Below, one piece after another: positions 35,607 to 45,440 of a stretch of DNA of 64,000 nucleotides; position 1 is the stretch's first letter; every line of letters starts with the position of its first letter. Position numbers and translations under genes: made by a program. The DNA is from VAZQ01 sp963817135 (GTDB lineage: Bacteria > Pseudomonadota > Alphaproteobacteria > Rhizobiales > Xanthobacteraceae). The stretch is from assembly GCA_963817135.1 (NCBI GenBank), contig CAWFNG010000022.1:73130-137129 (forward strand). Direction: 5' to 3'. Under the pieces are notes generated by a model. That model saw nothing but the letters and a program-made list of their open reading frames with translations. It did not search any database and had not been told where the DNA came from.

Positions 35607-38600
35607 TCGAGAGCGTTGCGATCCGCGCATAGTGCGGGTTATCGCAAGCAGTTCACCAATTGGGAAATTGGGTTCCCGCGCGGCAGCTGCAAGCAATAGG
35701 TTAAAACGTTCAATAAACGCTCGCACGCCTGCGGGGTCATAAAGTCCGGCATCAAAGGCGACGATGCAGTTTCTGTGCTGGTTTCGCTCGTCCAGTATCA
35801 TGCTGAATCCCCATGGCATGCGGACCGCCTCAAGATCCCTCAAGATCAGCTTGAGATCGGCGAACTGCTGGACCGCGCGATCAGCAGTCGTATGGAACAG
35901 CACGCGAATTTCCGGCGGGGTGATGCCACCAGTGCGCAGTTCTTTACACAGCTCCTCATAGGGAATCTCACCGCGAGCCTCGACTTCGAGGACTGTACGT
36001 TTGACCGCAGCAAGCCAATCCACGAAAGATTTCGTCGGCGTGCAGTGCATGCACAGCATTGCCAGATTCGTTACTAATCCGAGCATGCTCTGGGTTCCGC
36101 ACCGGCTGCGATTGGCGATATAGGTGCCGACCACGATGTCCGAATCGCCGGCCTCATCGGCTAAAAGCGCGATGAAAACTGCCAGCAGAACCATGAAATA
36201 GGTTGCTATTTCTCGTCGTCCCAAGTCTGCCAATCGCAAGGTCACATGTGCATCGAGCGTCCACCGGATCAGGCCGTCGTCGGGGTGAATTTTTGCAACC
36301 GGCGAGGCTCTCTTGAATGGAAGCTCAAGCGGGCGCGGCGCTTGCGAGAGAACGCTCTTCCACCATCCCACTGCTTCTTTGAATGCAATCCCGCTGGGAT
36401 GCAGAAGTTTGCGTTGCAATGCCGCGTACGCAGCGTACTGCAGTGGCTGCTTTGGCAGGAGTGGCTCCTCGTCGTTCAGCTTTGCTTCGTAAACGCGTGC
36501 CAACTCGGCGAAATAGATATTCCAGGACGAACCATCGGAAATAATGTTGTGACTCAGGCGAAGCAACAAATGCTCGGTTTTGTGAATGCGAACCAGCAGA
36601 AATCGCAACAGCGGACCAGTCGTGAGGTCAAACTTTTGCTCCGCCTCTCTCTTGAACAACATGAGCGCCTGTTGTTCAGGGTCGCGCAAACTCGTGAGAT
36701 CGAAAAACGGCAGCGGCACGGTCGCAGGCGGATGAACGACTTGGTATGGGCAGCCATCGATAACGGAAAAAGTCGTGCGCAAAATATGATGCCGCGCCGC
36801 CACATAGGTAATGGATTGTCGCAATACTTCGATATCAAGCGTCCCTAAGACGCGATAGCTACGGACAAATACATCACCAGCAGCTGCCTGTGGCATCTCG
36901 CAGAAATTCCAGAGGCGCTCTTGAAAAAAAGATAGCGGTACGCCGCGATTCGGCAAGACTTCCCGCGGCAGAGGGATCTGTGCGGCACCTTGATGCAAAC
37001 GAAGTTTCTCCACCAGTCGAGCGAGTTCTGCCAGTTTCGAGTGTTCGGTCATGACCGCAAGGTTCAGTTCGACGCCGGTTGCCTCATGGATCGCAGCAGC
37101 CAGCACTGCCGCCTTCAACGAATCGCCTCCAAGATCGAAGAAATCATCAAATCGGCCGACCCTGGTCAGGTTGAAAGCCTCCGCCCATATCGTCGCGATC
37201 AGCAGTTCGGTTTCTGAGCGTGGCTGGTGTTCGCTCTGCGGCTCGCAAACCGGAAGCGCAATTGCCCGAAGTTTGTCTCGGTCAATTTTACCGTGCGGGG
37301 TAAGCGGCAGGCCGTTCAGGAATATGAATGCCGCCGGGATCATGTGGTCCGGCAGGATTGGACGGAGCGCCCGTCTCGCCGCGCCACCCGTGCAGGAATG
37401 GCCCTGGCGCACGACGACGTAGGCCGTCAGTTGGGAATCTCCGGTCGAACGCTCAACTGCGCACACTGCGGCACTTTCCACGCCTGGCAACCGAAGCAGC
37501 GCTTCTTCGACCTCTGTTATTTCGACGCGAAATCCCCGGATCTTTACGCGAGTATCGCGACGACCAATAAACTCCAACAGACCATCGGAGTTGATACGGC
37601 CCAAATCACCGCTGCGAAAAGTACGCACCTGGTTACACGGCCCAGTGAACCGCTCGGCAGTTAGTTCTTCATTGCGCCAGTAACCTGGTGACAGATCGCG
37701 GCCCCTCACCACGATTTCGCCGATCTCGCCATGTTCCACTTCCCGATCGCGTTCGTCGAGCAGGAGGAACTCTATTCCTGCCGCTGCACGTCCGACGGAA
37801 AGACGACCGTCGGCAACAAAATCGCGTCCGAACAGACGCCATTGGGCTATATTGCCGGTTTCCGAGCAAGAGAGTGTGTGAACAAACGCGCAGTTCTCCG
37901 AGAAATGGCGCTGAAAGCTTTTAAAATCGTCCGATGTCGCAGTTTCCGATGCGATCCGCACTACTCGCACCCGGGGAAAGCGTCTTGTCTCGCCTAAGGT
38001 CCGCATAAAACTGCGAAACAACGATACTGATGAAATGTAGACAGTGATTCCGTTATCTACGATCCAGTCAGCAAGACCAGTGACGCCATTTTCGGCCACC
38101 GGAAAAGGCCAGAGCGAGGCGCCTTTCGACAACGCGGACCAGCTCGTGCCGACAGCCTGGGAACCGCTCATAGAAGCGAAGAGCGCAATTCGATCCTCCG
38201 CGTCCAACCCCATTCCGGTCGAATGTTTGATGGCATTTTGCAGTATCTGTCCGTGCGTCTGCATGACTGCTTTGGGGCGCCCAGTCGACCCCGAAGTGTA
38301 TACCAAGAACGCAATTGCATCCCGTTCGATCGCAGAATTCGGATTGTCATTGATTCCTTCAATGGCGTAATCCTCGTAACAAATTATCCCGCAACCCTCA
38401 GAGGCGACCTCTCTGGCTAACTCGCGATAAGTTCTCTCCGATAGGATCAAGAGGGGTTTTGCATCCACCAATATGACTTCTGAGCCGCTCTGGTGGATCG
38501 GTCGGATTGAGCACAACAACGGTCATGCCGGCCTTCAGCACGGACAGCATTGCGCAGAACAAAAACACATCGTGCCTCATGAGCAGGGCAACGCGATCTC

Positions 38601-38790
38601 CTGCAATGCCGCCGTGCTGAAGCAATCCATGAGCCAACCGATTGGCTGTCGCGTCGAGTTCTCCATAGCTGGGCTGCCAAGAAGCGGAAACAAGCGCAAT
38701 CCGCGATGCGTGTGCGGCGACCACTTGCGAAAAACACGCCGGTAACGATTGCTCCGAAATAGAAATAATTTCAGTCATGGTGATCGACAA
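35598..38790 (-). pseudogene. NRPS-like protein A-PCP-C, one +1 frameshift (paralogue of the 45.4 kb gene)
   Basis: Two overlapping leftward frames (38790-38398 and 38519-35598) give one protein of about 1063 residues after removing a base near 38480. Order: adenylation domain (YTSGSTGRPKAV, SETGNIAQW, YWRNEELTAERF, RSGDLGRI, LTPHGKIDRD), carrier domain (FFDLGGDSLKAA, Ser for phosphopantetheine), condensation domain. The condensation motif HHxxxDG reads HNIISDG: the catalytic second His is Asn. No thioesterase or reductase domain follows. Set among glycosyltransferases, it may load an acyl or aminoacyl group onto a glycan or partner; the substrate is unknown. Confidence 0.82.
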
Positions 38791-38814
38791 TTAAGCTACA
38801 GCCGAGGCGCGATG

Positions 38815-38881
38815 CTAGTGCGGTGAATTTGAAGTTCCTATCATAACTGGCCGCAAGCTCGTTTAGGAACTTCAAATTCAA
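38815..38881. repeat. CTAG hairpin module C, right end lost
   Basis: Begins CTAGTGCGGTGAATTTGAAG and keeps both arms, but the terminal AACCGCACTAG is replaced by ATTCAATCT. It lies 25 bases upstream of the NRPS-like start codon and abuts the stop codon of the next gene. Its first 36 bases recur exactly, inverted, at 41474-41509. Confidence 0.9.
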
Positions 38882-38883
38882 AT

Positions 38884-41314
38884 TCAATCTTTTGAACCAA
38901 TGCCCGTACTCGGGGTCATAAAAGTTTGCCTGCCATTTTTACGGAGCTTCATTTCCTTGATTGCTATTCCGAACTCGCGCGGATCGTTACGATATCTGGT
39001 AATCACGTTTGTTCGCAGAGTGACGACCAGCTTCTGATCGGCACTGAAACGCTGGAGTGGAAGAGTGACCGTTTGTATTGGAACCGCGTCATCGTACATT
39101 GAGATCCCGTTGACAGCGACAATCAAACGTGCTCCGGCGGACAACGGCATTGGCCACAGCGCGAGAACCAGGTGCGTCGCAGGACCAGGCGAAGAATTGC
39201 GCATTTCAATAACCGCATCATTGGAGGTCCATTGTAGCGGCCCGAATGGCGTAGTTTCGATGCCGTACATGCCTTGAGCCAGCACGCCGGGATGTCGCTC
39301 GATACCGATCTCGATTTGTGACAAATTGCCGTGAATGAAATCAATGACTGCCGTATCCTTGCTGAGCCAGATAGTGCGTTGTCCGGGTATCGAGTCCAAT
39401 CTATACGTCGTCGCGAGGCAATCTGCCTGACCCGTTCTTTCAGGGTGATAATGCCGGGTGCCGACCGAAGCCGACTGGAAGAACAGTCGACCATTCTTTG
39501 CCCATATCGGTAAGAACAAGCACTGCAAATTTCGCGGCTAAGCGATGATCAATGTCCACCGCTACGTGCCGGCATTCTGCCAATGCCGCCTTCCACGTCT
39601 CCACGTCCCAATTTATCTGCGCCTTCTGCGCGGCAACTTGCGCTGCGCCTGTAGGAAAACCGGTGAAAACAGCCCCGCTCGCATCCCCCGCATTAATTGA
39701 GCGCAATACGCCCAGCCCCAGATGGGCCATCACAAACAGCGCGCTTGCGGCGCGACCGGCGACGGGAGAATAGAGCGGCTTGAGCAAGGGAAGAACGAGA
39801 ACGACGAATAACAAAGGGGCGATGATCGCCAGGCCTTTGCCCGCTGCCCAATAAAGCCCTAAACAAAGAATCGCGATAGGAATCGTGCATGCTGCCAAGC
39901 CGGCAATGATCATGCGGCTGGCGGCGCTTGACCAGTCCGAGCGGAAGAGCCGGGCCGCGGTACTGATTGCTCCCCCGAAAAGCACGACGAGGAAGATATA
40001 GAGAATGAGCTTCCAGCCTATTGCGATGACTGCCGGCCAGGATGCGCTCGGCAAAAGGAAGTAAAGACCAATGGCAGCCATCACGGCTTCAACCGGAAGA
40101 GAGAAGGCCGCCGCAATCAACTGTTCCCAAGACGACGTTGGGTAGTTCAGCAGGGGTGTCAGATAATCGGTTTCCCTTCCAAAAAGATATCGATGAAAGT
40201 ATCGCCACCAACCGAGATCGTAAGACGAATATCGTCCAATTTGGCGAAACGCGTAATCCATGGTCACGCTCCACCATGGTATGGCCAGCAAGATTGAGCC
40301 TACGGTTCCAAGTCCGATACCAAGAAGTCCGATCAAACTTGCGCGCCTTCCAACCGGGAGCAGCCCTGCGCAGATAATTGCAGCAACCATTGCCGCTTGA
40401 ACCGGCAGGGACTCCGGATAGACGTAGATCAGCGCCGTCAATAAACAACAGAACACGGCCACGATCCGCGCACAAGGCGCGATCTGGCCTGTACCGAAGC
40501 GATTGGAATCGAATGCCAAGGCCGTTATGGCGACAAGCAACAACTCAATCGGCAGGGCCGCAAGATGTGACCAAGCATTGATATCGATCACATACTGCTC
40601 AAAAAAACCCATGGTAAGCCCAGCTGCCAAAAACAGGGACCGTGCATAGCTCACAGCGAAAGTGCTAATGAATACAAAGAATGCTGCCAGCAGCATATTG
40701 GTCTGCAACACGACACGGTAGGAATAGTTCGTGCTGATCGGGTCGGTGGCTGTAAGCCCAGCAAACGCGGCGTGTACGACCGAAACCGCGCCACGGTTGG
40801 ATATCCACCATGCCGCTCGCGAGAGCACCGGGTTCCCGTCTGGTCTCGGTTCACTCGAGATCGTCGAATAATTGTAATGGCGATAGGTGACGCTGCCGGC
40901 CAGAAAAGAATCGAACTGGTCGTAGACATTGCCTTGAAAGATTGTGAACTTTGGGCCACCCGTTACGCTCGGTAACAGGCAGAGCAAGCCGACCCCTGCC
41001 ATGCAGGAAGCGATGGCTGTCGCCCGTACGAGAGCACGAAGATCGATCGTTGCTCTCCGCGTGACCAAATAGACGAGCAAGACGAACAAACCTGCTCCGG
41101 TTGCCGTGATCAAGGCCGTCGGTGGCGACACATCGAGCATATACGCTGGTAGTGCGACAGCTGCGAACATTCCAAATCCGATTGGCGCGCTGGCGAAAAA
41201 ACGAAACTTGAATTGTAGCGAGGGGAACAGCAGGCATACCGGAAAACCAACCAAGGCACAGGATGCCAGGGCCGAAACAAGCAACAGCAAATCCTGTCCC
41301 ATTTTCAAATCCAC
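38884..41314 (-). pseudogene. Large polytopic membrane protein (GT-C-like) with C-terminal domain, one +1 frameshift
   Basis: Two frames (41314-39440, then 39528-38884) join at AAA near 39497 to a protein of about 800 residues: LVLTDMGK continues as NGRLFFQSASVG. The first 560 residues hold some 12-13 hydrophobic helices with large loops (YDQFDSFLAGSVTYRHYNYS, WWSVTMDYAFRQIGRY), reminiscent of GT-C glycosyltransferases or undecaprenyl-linked sugar enzymes. The C-terminal 250 residues are soluble and likely periplasmic, with beta-rich sequence. I do not recognize a named family. The gene lies within a segment flanked by 36-base inverted repeats. Confidence 0.65.
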
Positions 41315-41473
41315 GATATGCAGCGATCGAGCGTCATGAACGAGCCCGAAACGGGTGCGACTTGCTGTTCTACGGAGTTCAGTTAAGGGGCAACTCTCGG
41401 CGTGCAGCTCTATAGACCGAACGTATCCTCAGAGGCGCAATCCAAGCGATCCCCCATCCAAGTTCCAGCAAAG

Positions 41474-41509
41474 CCAGTTATGATAGGAACTTCAAATTCA
41501 CCGCACTAG
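41474..41509. repeat. Half CTAG hairpin module C, inverted
   Basis: This 36-base segment is the exact reverse complement of 38815-38850. It holds only one arm and part of the loop of module C, ending in CTAG. Together the two copies flank the membrane-protein gene as an inverted repeat. Confidence 0.92.
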
Positions 41510-41618
41510 TATCTGCTTGAAGAGTCCCACGGCACTCTCCATGGATTGCCCTGGGCGCTATTTCACCGATCTCAGGGAGAGCGGAGCTTTTGCGAGGCAT
41601 AGTATACCCGATCTAGCG

Positions 41619-42905
41619 ATGAATAAACTTTTTAGCCGCCACATCCTGGCGAGGTGCGCCGATTACTTTGCCGTCGCGGTCGCGATCGCGCTGCCGTGGT
41701 CAACCACAGGGACCGCCGTGTTCGTTGTGTTCTGGCTTGTCACTCTTGTCGGGTCGTGGAATGTCGTCGAGCGGTGTCGCGAGCGTTGGATACCAGCCGG
41801 CTATTTGCCAGTACTGTTTTGGGCGCTGGGCGTTGCAGGAATGCTGTGGGCGACCGTACCGTTGGCAGAACGGTTTGCCGGTCTGAGTGCATTTTACAAA
41901 CTCCTTGCTATCCCGTTTTTCGCGATCCAGTTCCGCGATTCTCCTCGCGGCATGTGGGTGCTCATAGCCTTTCTGATCTCATGCACGGTAATGCTCGTGG
42001 TCTCGTGGGCCCTTATCCTGCTGCCGGATCTTTCCTGGCGAGGACGCCAGCGGCTCGAAGGAGATCAGATCATGATCGGTGTTCCTGTAAAAGATTATAA
42101 CTCTCAGAGCACCATGCTTACACTCTGTGCCCTTGGCCTCGCTGAGGGTGCCCGCTTTGCCTGGCATAAAGGGTACCGCCGCGTCGTGCTTGCATTGGTG
42201 CTGCTGGCGATCGCCTTCTCTGCGAACGTGCTCTACGCCGCTACCAGCCGCACAGCTTTGGTGGCGCTCTCCATTTTGCTCTTGTCATTCGCTTTTAGGC
42301 GGCTCGACTGGAAGACTGCAGGCGCCCTGTTGATGGCTATCTTTGTGCTACTGGCCCTCGTATGGTCAACTTCTCCTCGCCTGCGGGGGCGCGTTACCAG
42401 TCTGGTCGACGAAGTCCGGATTTATCGAACGAGCGCCATTCTTACCTCCGCCGGGGAGAGGCTGGAGTTCTGGCGGAAGTCTGTGCTCATCATCGCAGAT
42501 GCGCCACTTCTCGGCCATGGCACTGGTTCGATCCAGCAACAGTTTCGTCAATCAGCAGCGGGACAAACGGGCATGGCGGAGCTTGTGACGGCCGATCCGC
42601 ACAATCAGATATTCGCGACGGCGATCCAGCTTGGAGTCATCGGGAGTATTGTACTCTTAGCCATTTGGATTGCCCATTTGCGCTTCTTTTTGGATCCTGG
42701 TCTGCCGGCAGGCATCGGGCTTGCGGTCGTGGTGCAAAATATCGTCAGTTCTCAGTTCAACTCTTCGTTGTTTGACTCTACGCCTGGGTGGCTTTACGTC
42801 GTGGGCGTCGGCGTGCTCAGCGGCATGACGCTGCGCGGACTTGGTCGACGTCGCGCGCGCGAATACTGGCGCCCTGTCTGGCCGGATCATCCGATACATC
42901 GCTGA
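41619..42905 (+). CDS. O-antigen ligase/polymerase family membrane protein (Wzy_C)
   Basis: About 428 residues from ATG 41619 (MNKLFSRHILARCADYFAVA); earlier in-frame starts at 41541 and 41517 are possible. Around 10-11 hydrophobic helices surround a large periplasmic loop with LLGHGTGSIQQQF and DPHNQIFATAIQLGVIG, the hallmark of the Wzy_C/O-antigen ligase superfamily. Such proteins polymerize or ligate undecaprenyl-linked glycans in the inner membrane. It heads a short rightward run with the GT2 gene at 42998 in the glycan locus. Confidence 0.86.
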   Translation: MNKLFSRHILARCADYFAVAVAIALPWSTTGTAVFVVFWLVTLVGSWNVVERCRERWIPAGYLPVLFWALGVAGMLWATVPLAERFAGLSAFYKLLAIPFFAIQFRDSPRGMWVLIAFLISCTVMLVVSWALILLPDLSWRGRQRLEGDQIMIGVPVKDYNSQSTMLTLCALGLAEGARFAWHKGYRRVVLALVLLAIAFSANVLYAATSRTALVALSILLLSFAFRRLDWKTAGALLMAIFVLLALVWSTSPRLRGRVTSLVDEVRIYRTSAILTSAGERLEFWRKSVLIIADAPLLGHGTGSIQQQFRQSAAGQTGMAELVTADPHNQIFATAIQLGVIGSIVLLAIWIAHLRFFLDPGLPAGIGLAVVVQNIVSSQFNSSLFDSTPGWLYVVGVGVLSGMTLRGLGRRRAREYWRPVWPDHPIHR

Positions 42906-42997
42906 GATGCTGCATGATCTGGTTCCCGTTTCTCGCCCTCTTGGTTTTATCCTGCTGCAGCCCTATAGTGAGCAGCTTAGAGCCATAAGGGGGGCAG

Positions 42998-43885
42998 ATG
43001 CGAACGAACTCGGCTTTATCCAGCGCGCCATTTGTCACTGTGGCGGTACCTTCCTTCAATCAAGGCAGGTTTCTTGATGCGACATTACGTTCGATTTTCA
43101 TGCAGTCAGTTCCAGTCGAGGTGATGCTGGCAGATGGCGGCTCGACGGACGAGACGCAAAGTGTGATCGACCGCTGGCGTCATCAGCTCACCTGGTACCG
43201 CAGCGCGCCGGATGAAGGGCAATCTGCGAGCATCAATGAGGCCATTGCACGCGGCCGTGCGCCATTCGTCTGTTGGATGAATTCGGATGATTTGTTTCTG
43301 CCTGGCGGCCTTATAAGACTCCTCCATGCACTTGAAGCTAGTCCTGGCGCTGCGGTCGCATACGGTGGATGTCACCTGATAGATGAAAACGGACGCTTGA
43401 TTGGTCTGCGTAGAGGCAAAGACATATCAGAACGATCGCTTTCGCGACATTCGGTAATTCCACAACCAGCCAGCCTCATCCGCAGAGAGGCATGGAATAA
43501 GGTTACTGGCCTCAAAGAAAATCTTCACCTCAGTCTCGACTACGATTTATGGTGGCGCCTTTACCGCTGCGGTTCAAAATTTGCTCGCATCCCGATCGAT
43601 GTAGCTGCTGCCCGTTTCCATCCGAATGCAAAGTCATTCGTCAAACCGCGTGAAATGTACGAGGAAGCAAAATCGGTAGTGCGCCATCATTATGGCTCAC
43701 TACCTTTGAACTGGCGGCTTAAGGAGCCATTTTCAGTCCGCGCGCGTGAACAGGGCACTCTGTTTGAAAGCGTGATGCGCGCTTATCGTTTGTGGTCGAT
43801 GCGACTTACGAAAGTCGGAAGGACCGCAAAAGAACAGCGGTCACTCTCCCGCCACGTTGTCTTCGATAGGACTGTCGGCTCATAG
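42998..43885 (+). CDS. GT2-family glycosyltransferase
   Basis: A 295-residue GT-A enzyme preceded by a purine-rich ribosome site (AAGGGGGGCAG). Motifs are TVAVPSFNQGRFLDATLRS, LADGGSTDETQSVI (nucleotide-sugar binding), APFVCWMNSDDLFLPG (metal-binding DxD equivalent, SDD), and a C-terminal YDLWWRLYRCG. It probably adds one sugar to a lipid-linked glycan on the cytosolic face. It follows the O-antigen ligase gene by 92 bases on the same strand and is convergent with another GT2 gene. Confidence 0.92.
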   Translation: MRTNSALSSAPFVTVAVPSFNQGRFLDATLRSIFMQSVPVEVMLADGGSTDETQSVIDRWRHQLTWYRSAPDEGQSASINEAIARGRAPFVCWMNSDDLFLPGGLIRLLHALEASPGAAVAYGGCHLIDENGRLIGLRRGKDISERSLSRHSVIPQPASLIRREAWNKVTGLKENLHLSLDYDLWWRLYRCGSKFARIPIDVAAARFHPNAKSFVKPREMYEEAKSVVRHHYGSLPLNWRLKEPFSVRAREQGTLFESVMRAYRLWSMRLTKVGRTAKEQRSLSRHVVFDRTVGS

Positions 43886-43980
43886 CCGCTTGAGCCATCG
43901 AGGATCGAGGCGGCCCTTCAATGCTCGCCGCTGGCGCAAGCGAAGGATCGAGGATTTCCTTTGGCCTAAGACTTTCGGAT

Positions 43981-44991
43981 TTAGTACCTAACCAGCCGAA
44001 GCCTGTACATCCAGTGAACCAGCATCTGCCGTATTAAGTAGCCCATTATGGCACGGCGAATTTCGTACTTCCCCACCACACCGCTGAGATATTTCGCCCT
44101 AACTCGGTTCATCTCTTCTTCCCCAACATCGAAAATGGAAACTCCCTTCTGCTGTTCATGAACCCGAAAGCAGCTTAGGAAACGGGGAACTCTTCTAAAG
44201 CAAAATCCCGCTGTTTGCGCGCGTAGGATGAAATCCCAATCAAGCGCAAAGCTAAAAGTCTCGTCCAAAGGCCCTACGGTTTCCCAAACTCGACTGCGCC
44301 AAAAAAGCGTTTCTTGCGGGATATAGTCGGCCCACTTCAGAGTTTCCGGATCATGTGGCGGTAACACGCAACGTCCGGTATCCAAGCCAAAGCGGTCGAT
44401 ATAGATGCGATGTCCGTAGATGAGGTCGACGTCCGGGCACTCGCGAAACACACGAGCAACATAAGCGAGCGTTCCCGGTAACAGCGTGTCATCGCTGTTC
44501 AGATAGGCCATGATCTCGCCACTAATCTCATGGAAGCCGCGGTTTACCGCATTGCTCTGGCCGGTGTCGGGCTCGCTGCGCCATTGCAGGCGATCGCCGT
44601 AGGATTTCAGGATTTTTTCGGTTCCATCGGTCGAGCCGCCATCCTTTACAAGATAGATAAGGTTTGGATAATTCTGACCCAGTACACTGTCGATCGTTGC
44701 AGTGATAAATCGCCCTTGATTTAATGAGGGAGTCACGATCGCAATGCGCTGCGCATCGGCGGGTGGTTTCTCCAAATAATACGCCGAATCAATTCGCACC
44801 CGGCGAGAATAATACTGTCGAGCGTCCCAAAGCCTCGGACGCAGCTTTCTTCGCCACGCTCGAGCTTCGGTCACGTCGGGGATACCGTAAGCAAAGCGGG
44901 TTTGGCGTTCGAGAGTAGCCAAGCGGCGTTCAATGGATCTAATTTTTCCATTTGCATCGACAACATTGGGGCGATCACGCGCTTCCATCAT
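43981..44991 (-). CDS. GT2-family glycosyltransferase with N-terminal extension
   Basis: A 336-residue protein. The first 75 residues are a charged helical extension (RSIERRLATLERQTRF) not present in the neighbouring GT2. The catalytic domain has IAIVTPSLNQGRFITATIDS, YLVKDGGSTDGTEKIL, GEIMAYLNSDDTLLPG and ALDWDFILRAQTAG. It is similar in core motifs to the enzyme at 42998 and may use a related donor. It is transcribed leftward, alone, with its upstream region carrying the half-D repeat and an adenylation-domain remnant. Confidence 0.92.
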   Translation of the reverse strand: MMEARDRPNVVDANGKIRSIERRLATLERQTRFAYGIPDVTEARAWRRKLRPRLWDARQYYSRRVRIDSAYYLEKPPADAQRIAIVTPSLNQGRFITATIDSVLGQNYPNLIYLVKDGGSTDGTEKILKSYGDRLQWRSEPDTGQSNAVNRGFHEISGEIMAYLNSDDTLLPGTLAYVARVFRECPDVDLIYGHRIYIDRFGLDTGRCVLPPHDPETLKWADYIPQETLFWRSRVWETVGPLDETFSFALDWDFILRAQTAGFCFRRVPRFLSCFRVHEQQKGVSIFDVGEEEMNRVRAKYLSGVVGKYEIRRAIMGYLIRQMLVHWMYRLRLVRY

Positions 44992-45047
44992 TCCGAACGA
45001 TCAATTGCAGATGGCCGCAGCTCTATTGGAAGGGCAATCTAATGCCG

Positions 45048-45088
45048 CTAGTAGTCCGATTCCAAAGTTCGCCCCACTCGCGGCAACG
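45048..45088. repeat. Half CTAG hairpin module D, decayed
   Basis: Starts CTAGTAGTCCGATTCCAAAG and continues through an arm and loop that match module D (reverse complement of 1458-1533) with a few changes, then stops at the loop. The other arm is absent. An adenylation-domain remnant follows directly. Confidence 0.75.
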
Positions 45089-45089
45089 C

Positions 45090-45200
45090 TAAATGCTATG
45101 ACCTTGCTATCCATCATCCATTCGGCAAGTCCAGTCACGCCCCGTCCCACGACCGGCGAGCAACGTGAGCCAACGCCGGCGTGGGCGGTAGCGATCCAAC
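45090..45200 (-). pseudogene. Remnant of an NRPS-like adenylation domain
   Basis: Read leftward, about 45100-45190 encodes SPVVGRGVTGLAEWMMDSKV, which matches the equivalent segment of the 35.6-38.8 kb protein (PVAENGVTGLADWIVDNG) and, more weakly, that of the 45.4 kb protein. No longer frame is open. It seems to be a leftover of a third or rearranged copy of the NRPS-like gene, adjacent to the half-D repeat. Confidence 0.6.
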
Positions 45201-45440
45201 AAGGCCGTGAGCTTCGACATGATCCAGACGACCATCGCTTCGGTAGTAACGATTTTAGGCTTTGAGGTAGTATCCAATCATTTCATTGAGCAAGATAGCA
45301 TGAGAGAAATGCTTGTGAACTGCCGTGCGGCACGAAAAATCTCAAATATTGGCGCGTGAGAGGTGGCGACAGCGGTGACCCTGCTCCCCAGTGATCCGAA
45401 TCAATCACGCCCGGGCCGAGAAGCGGACGATTTGCGGCGA

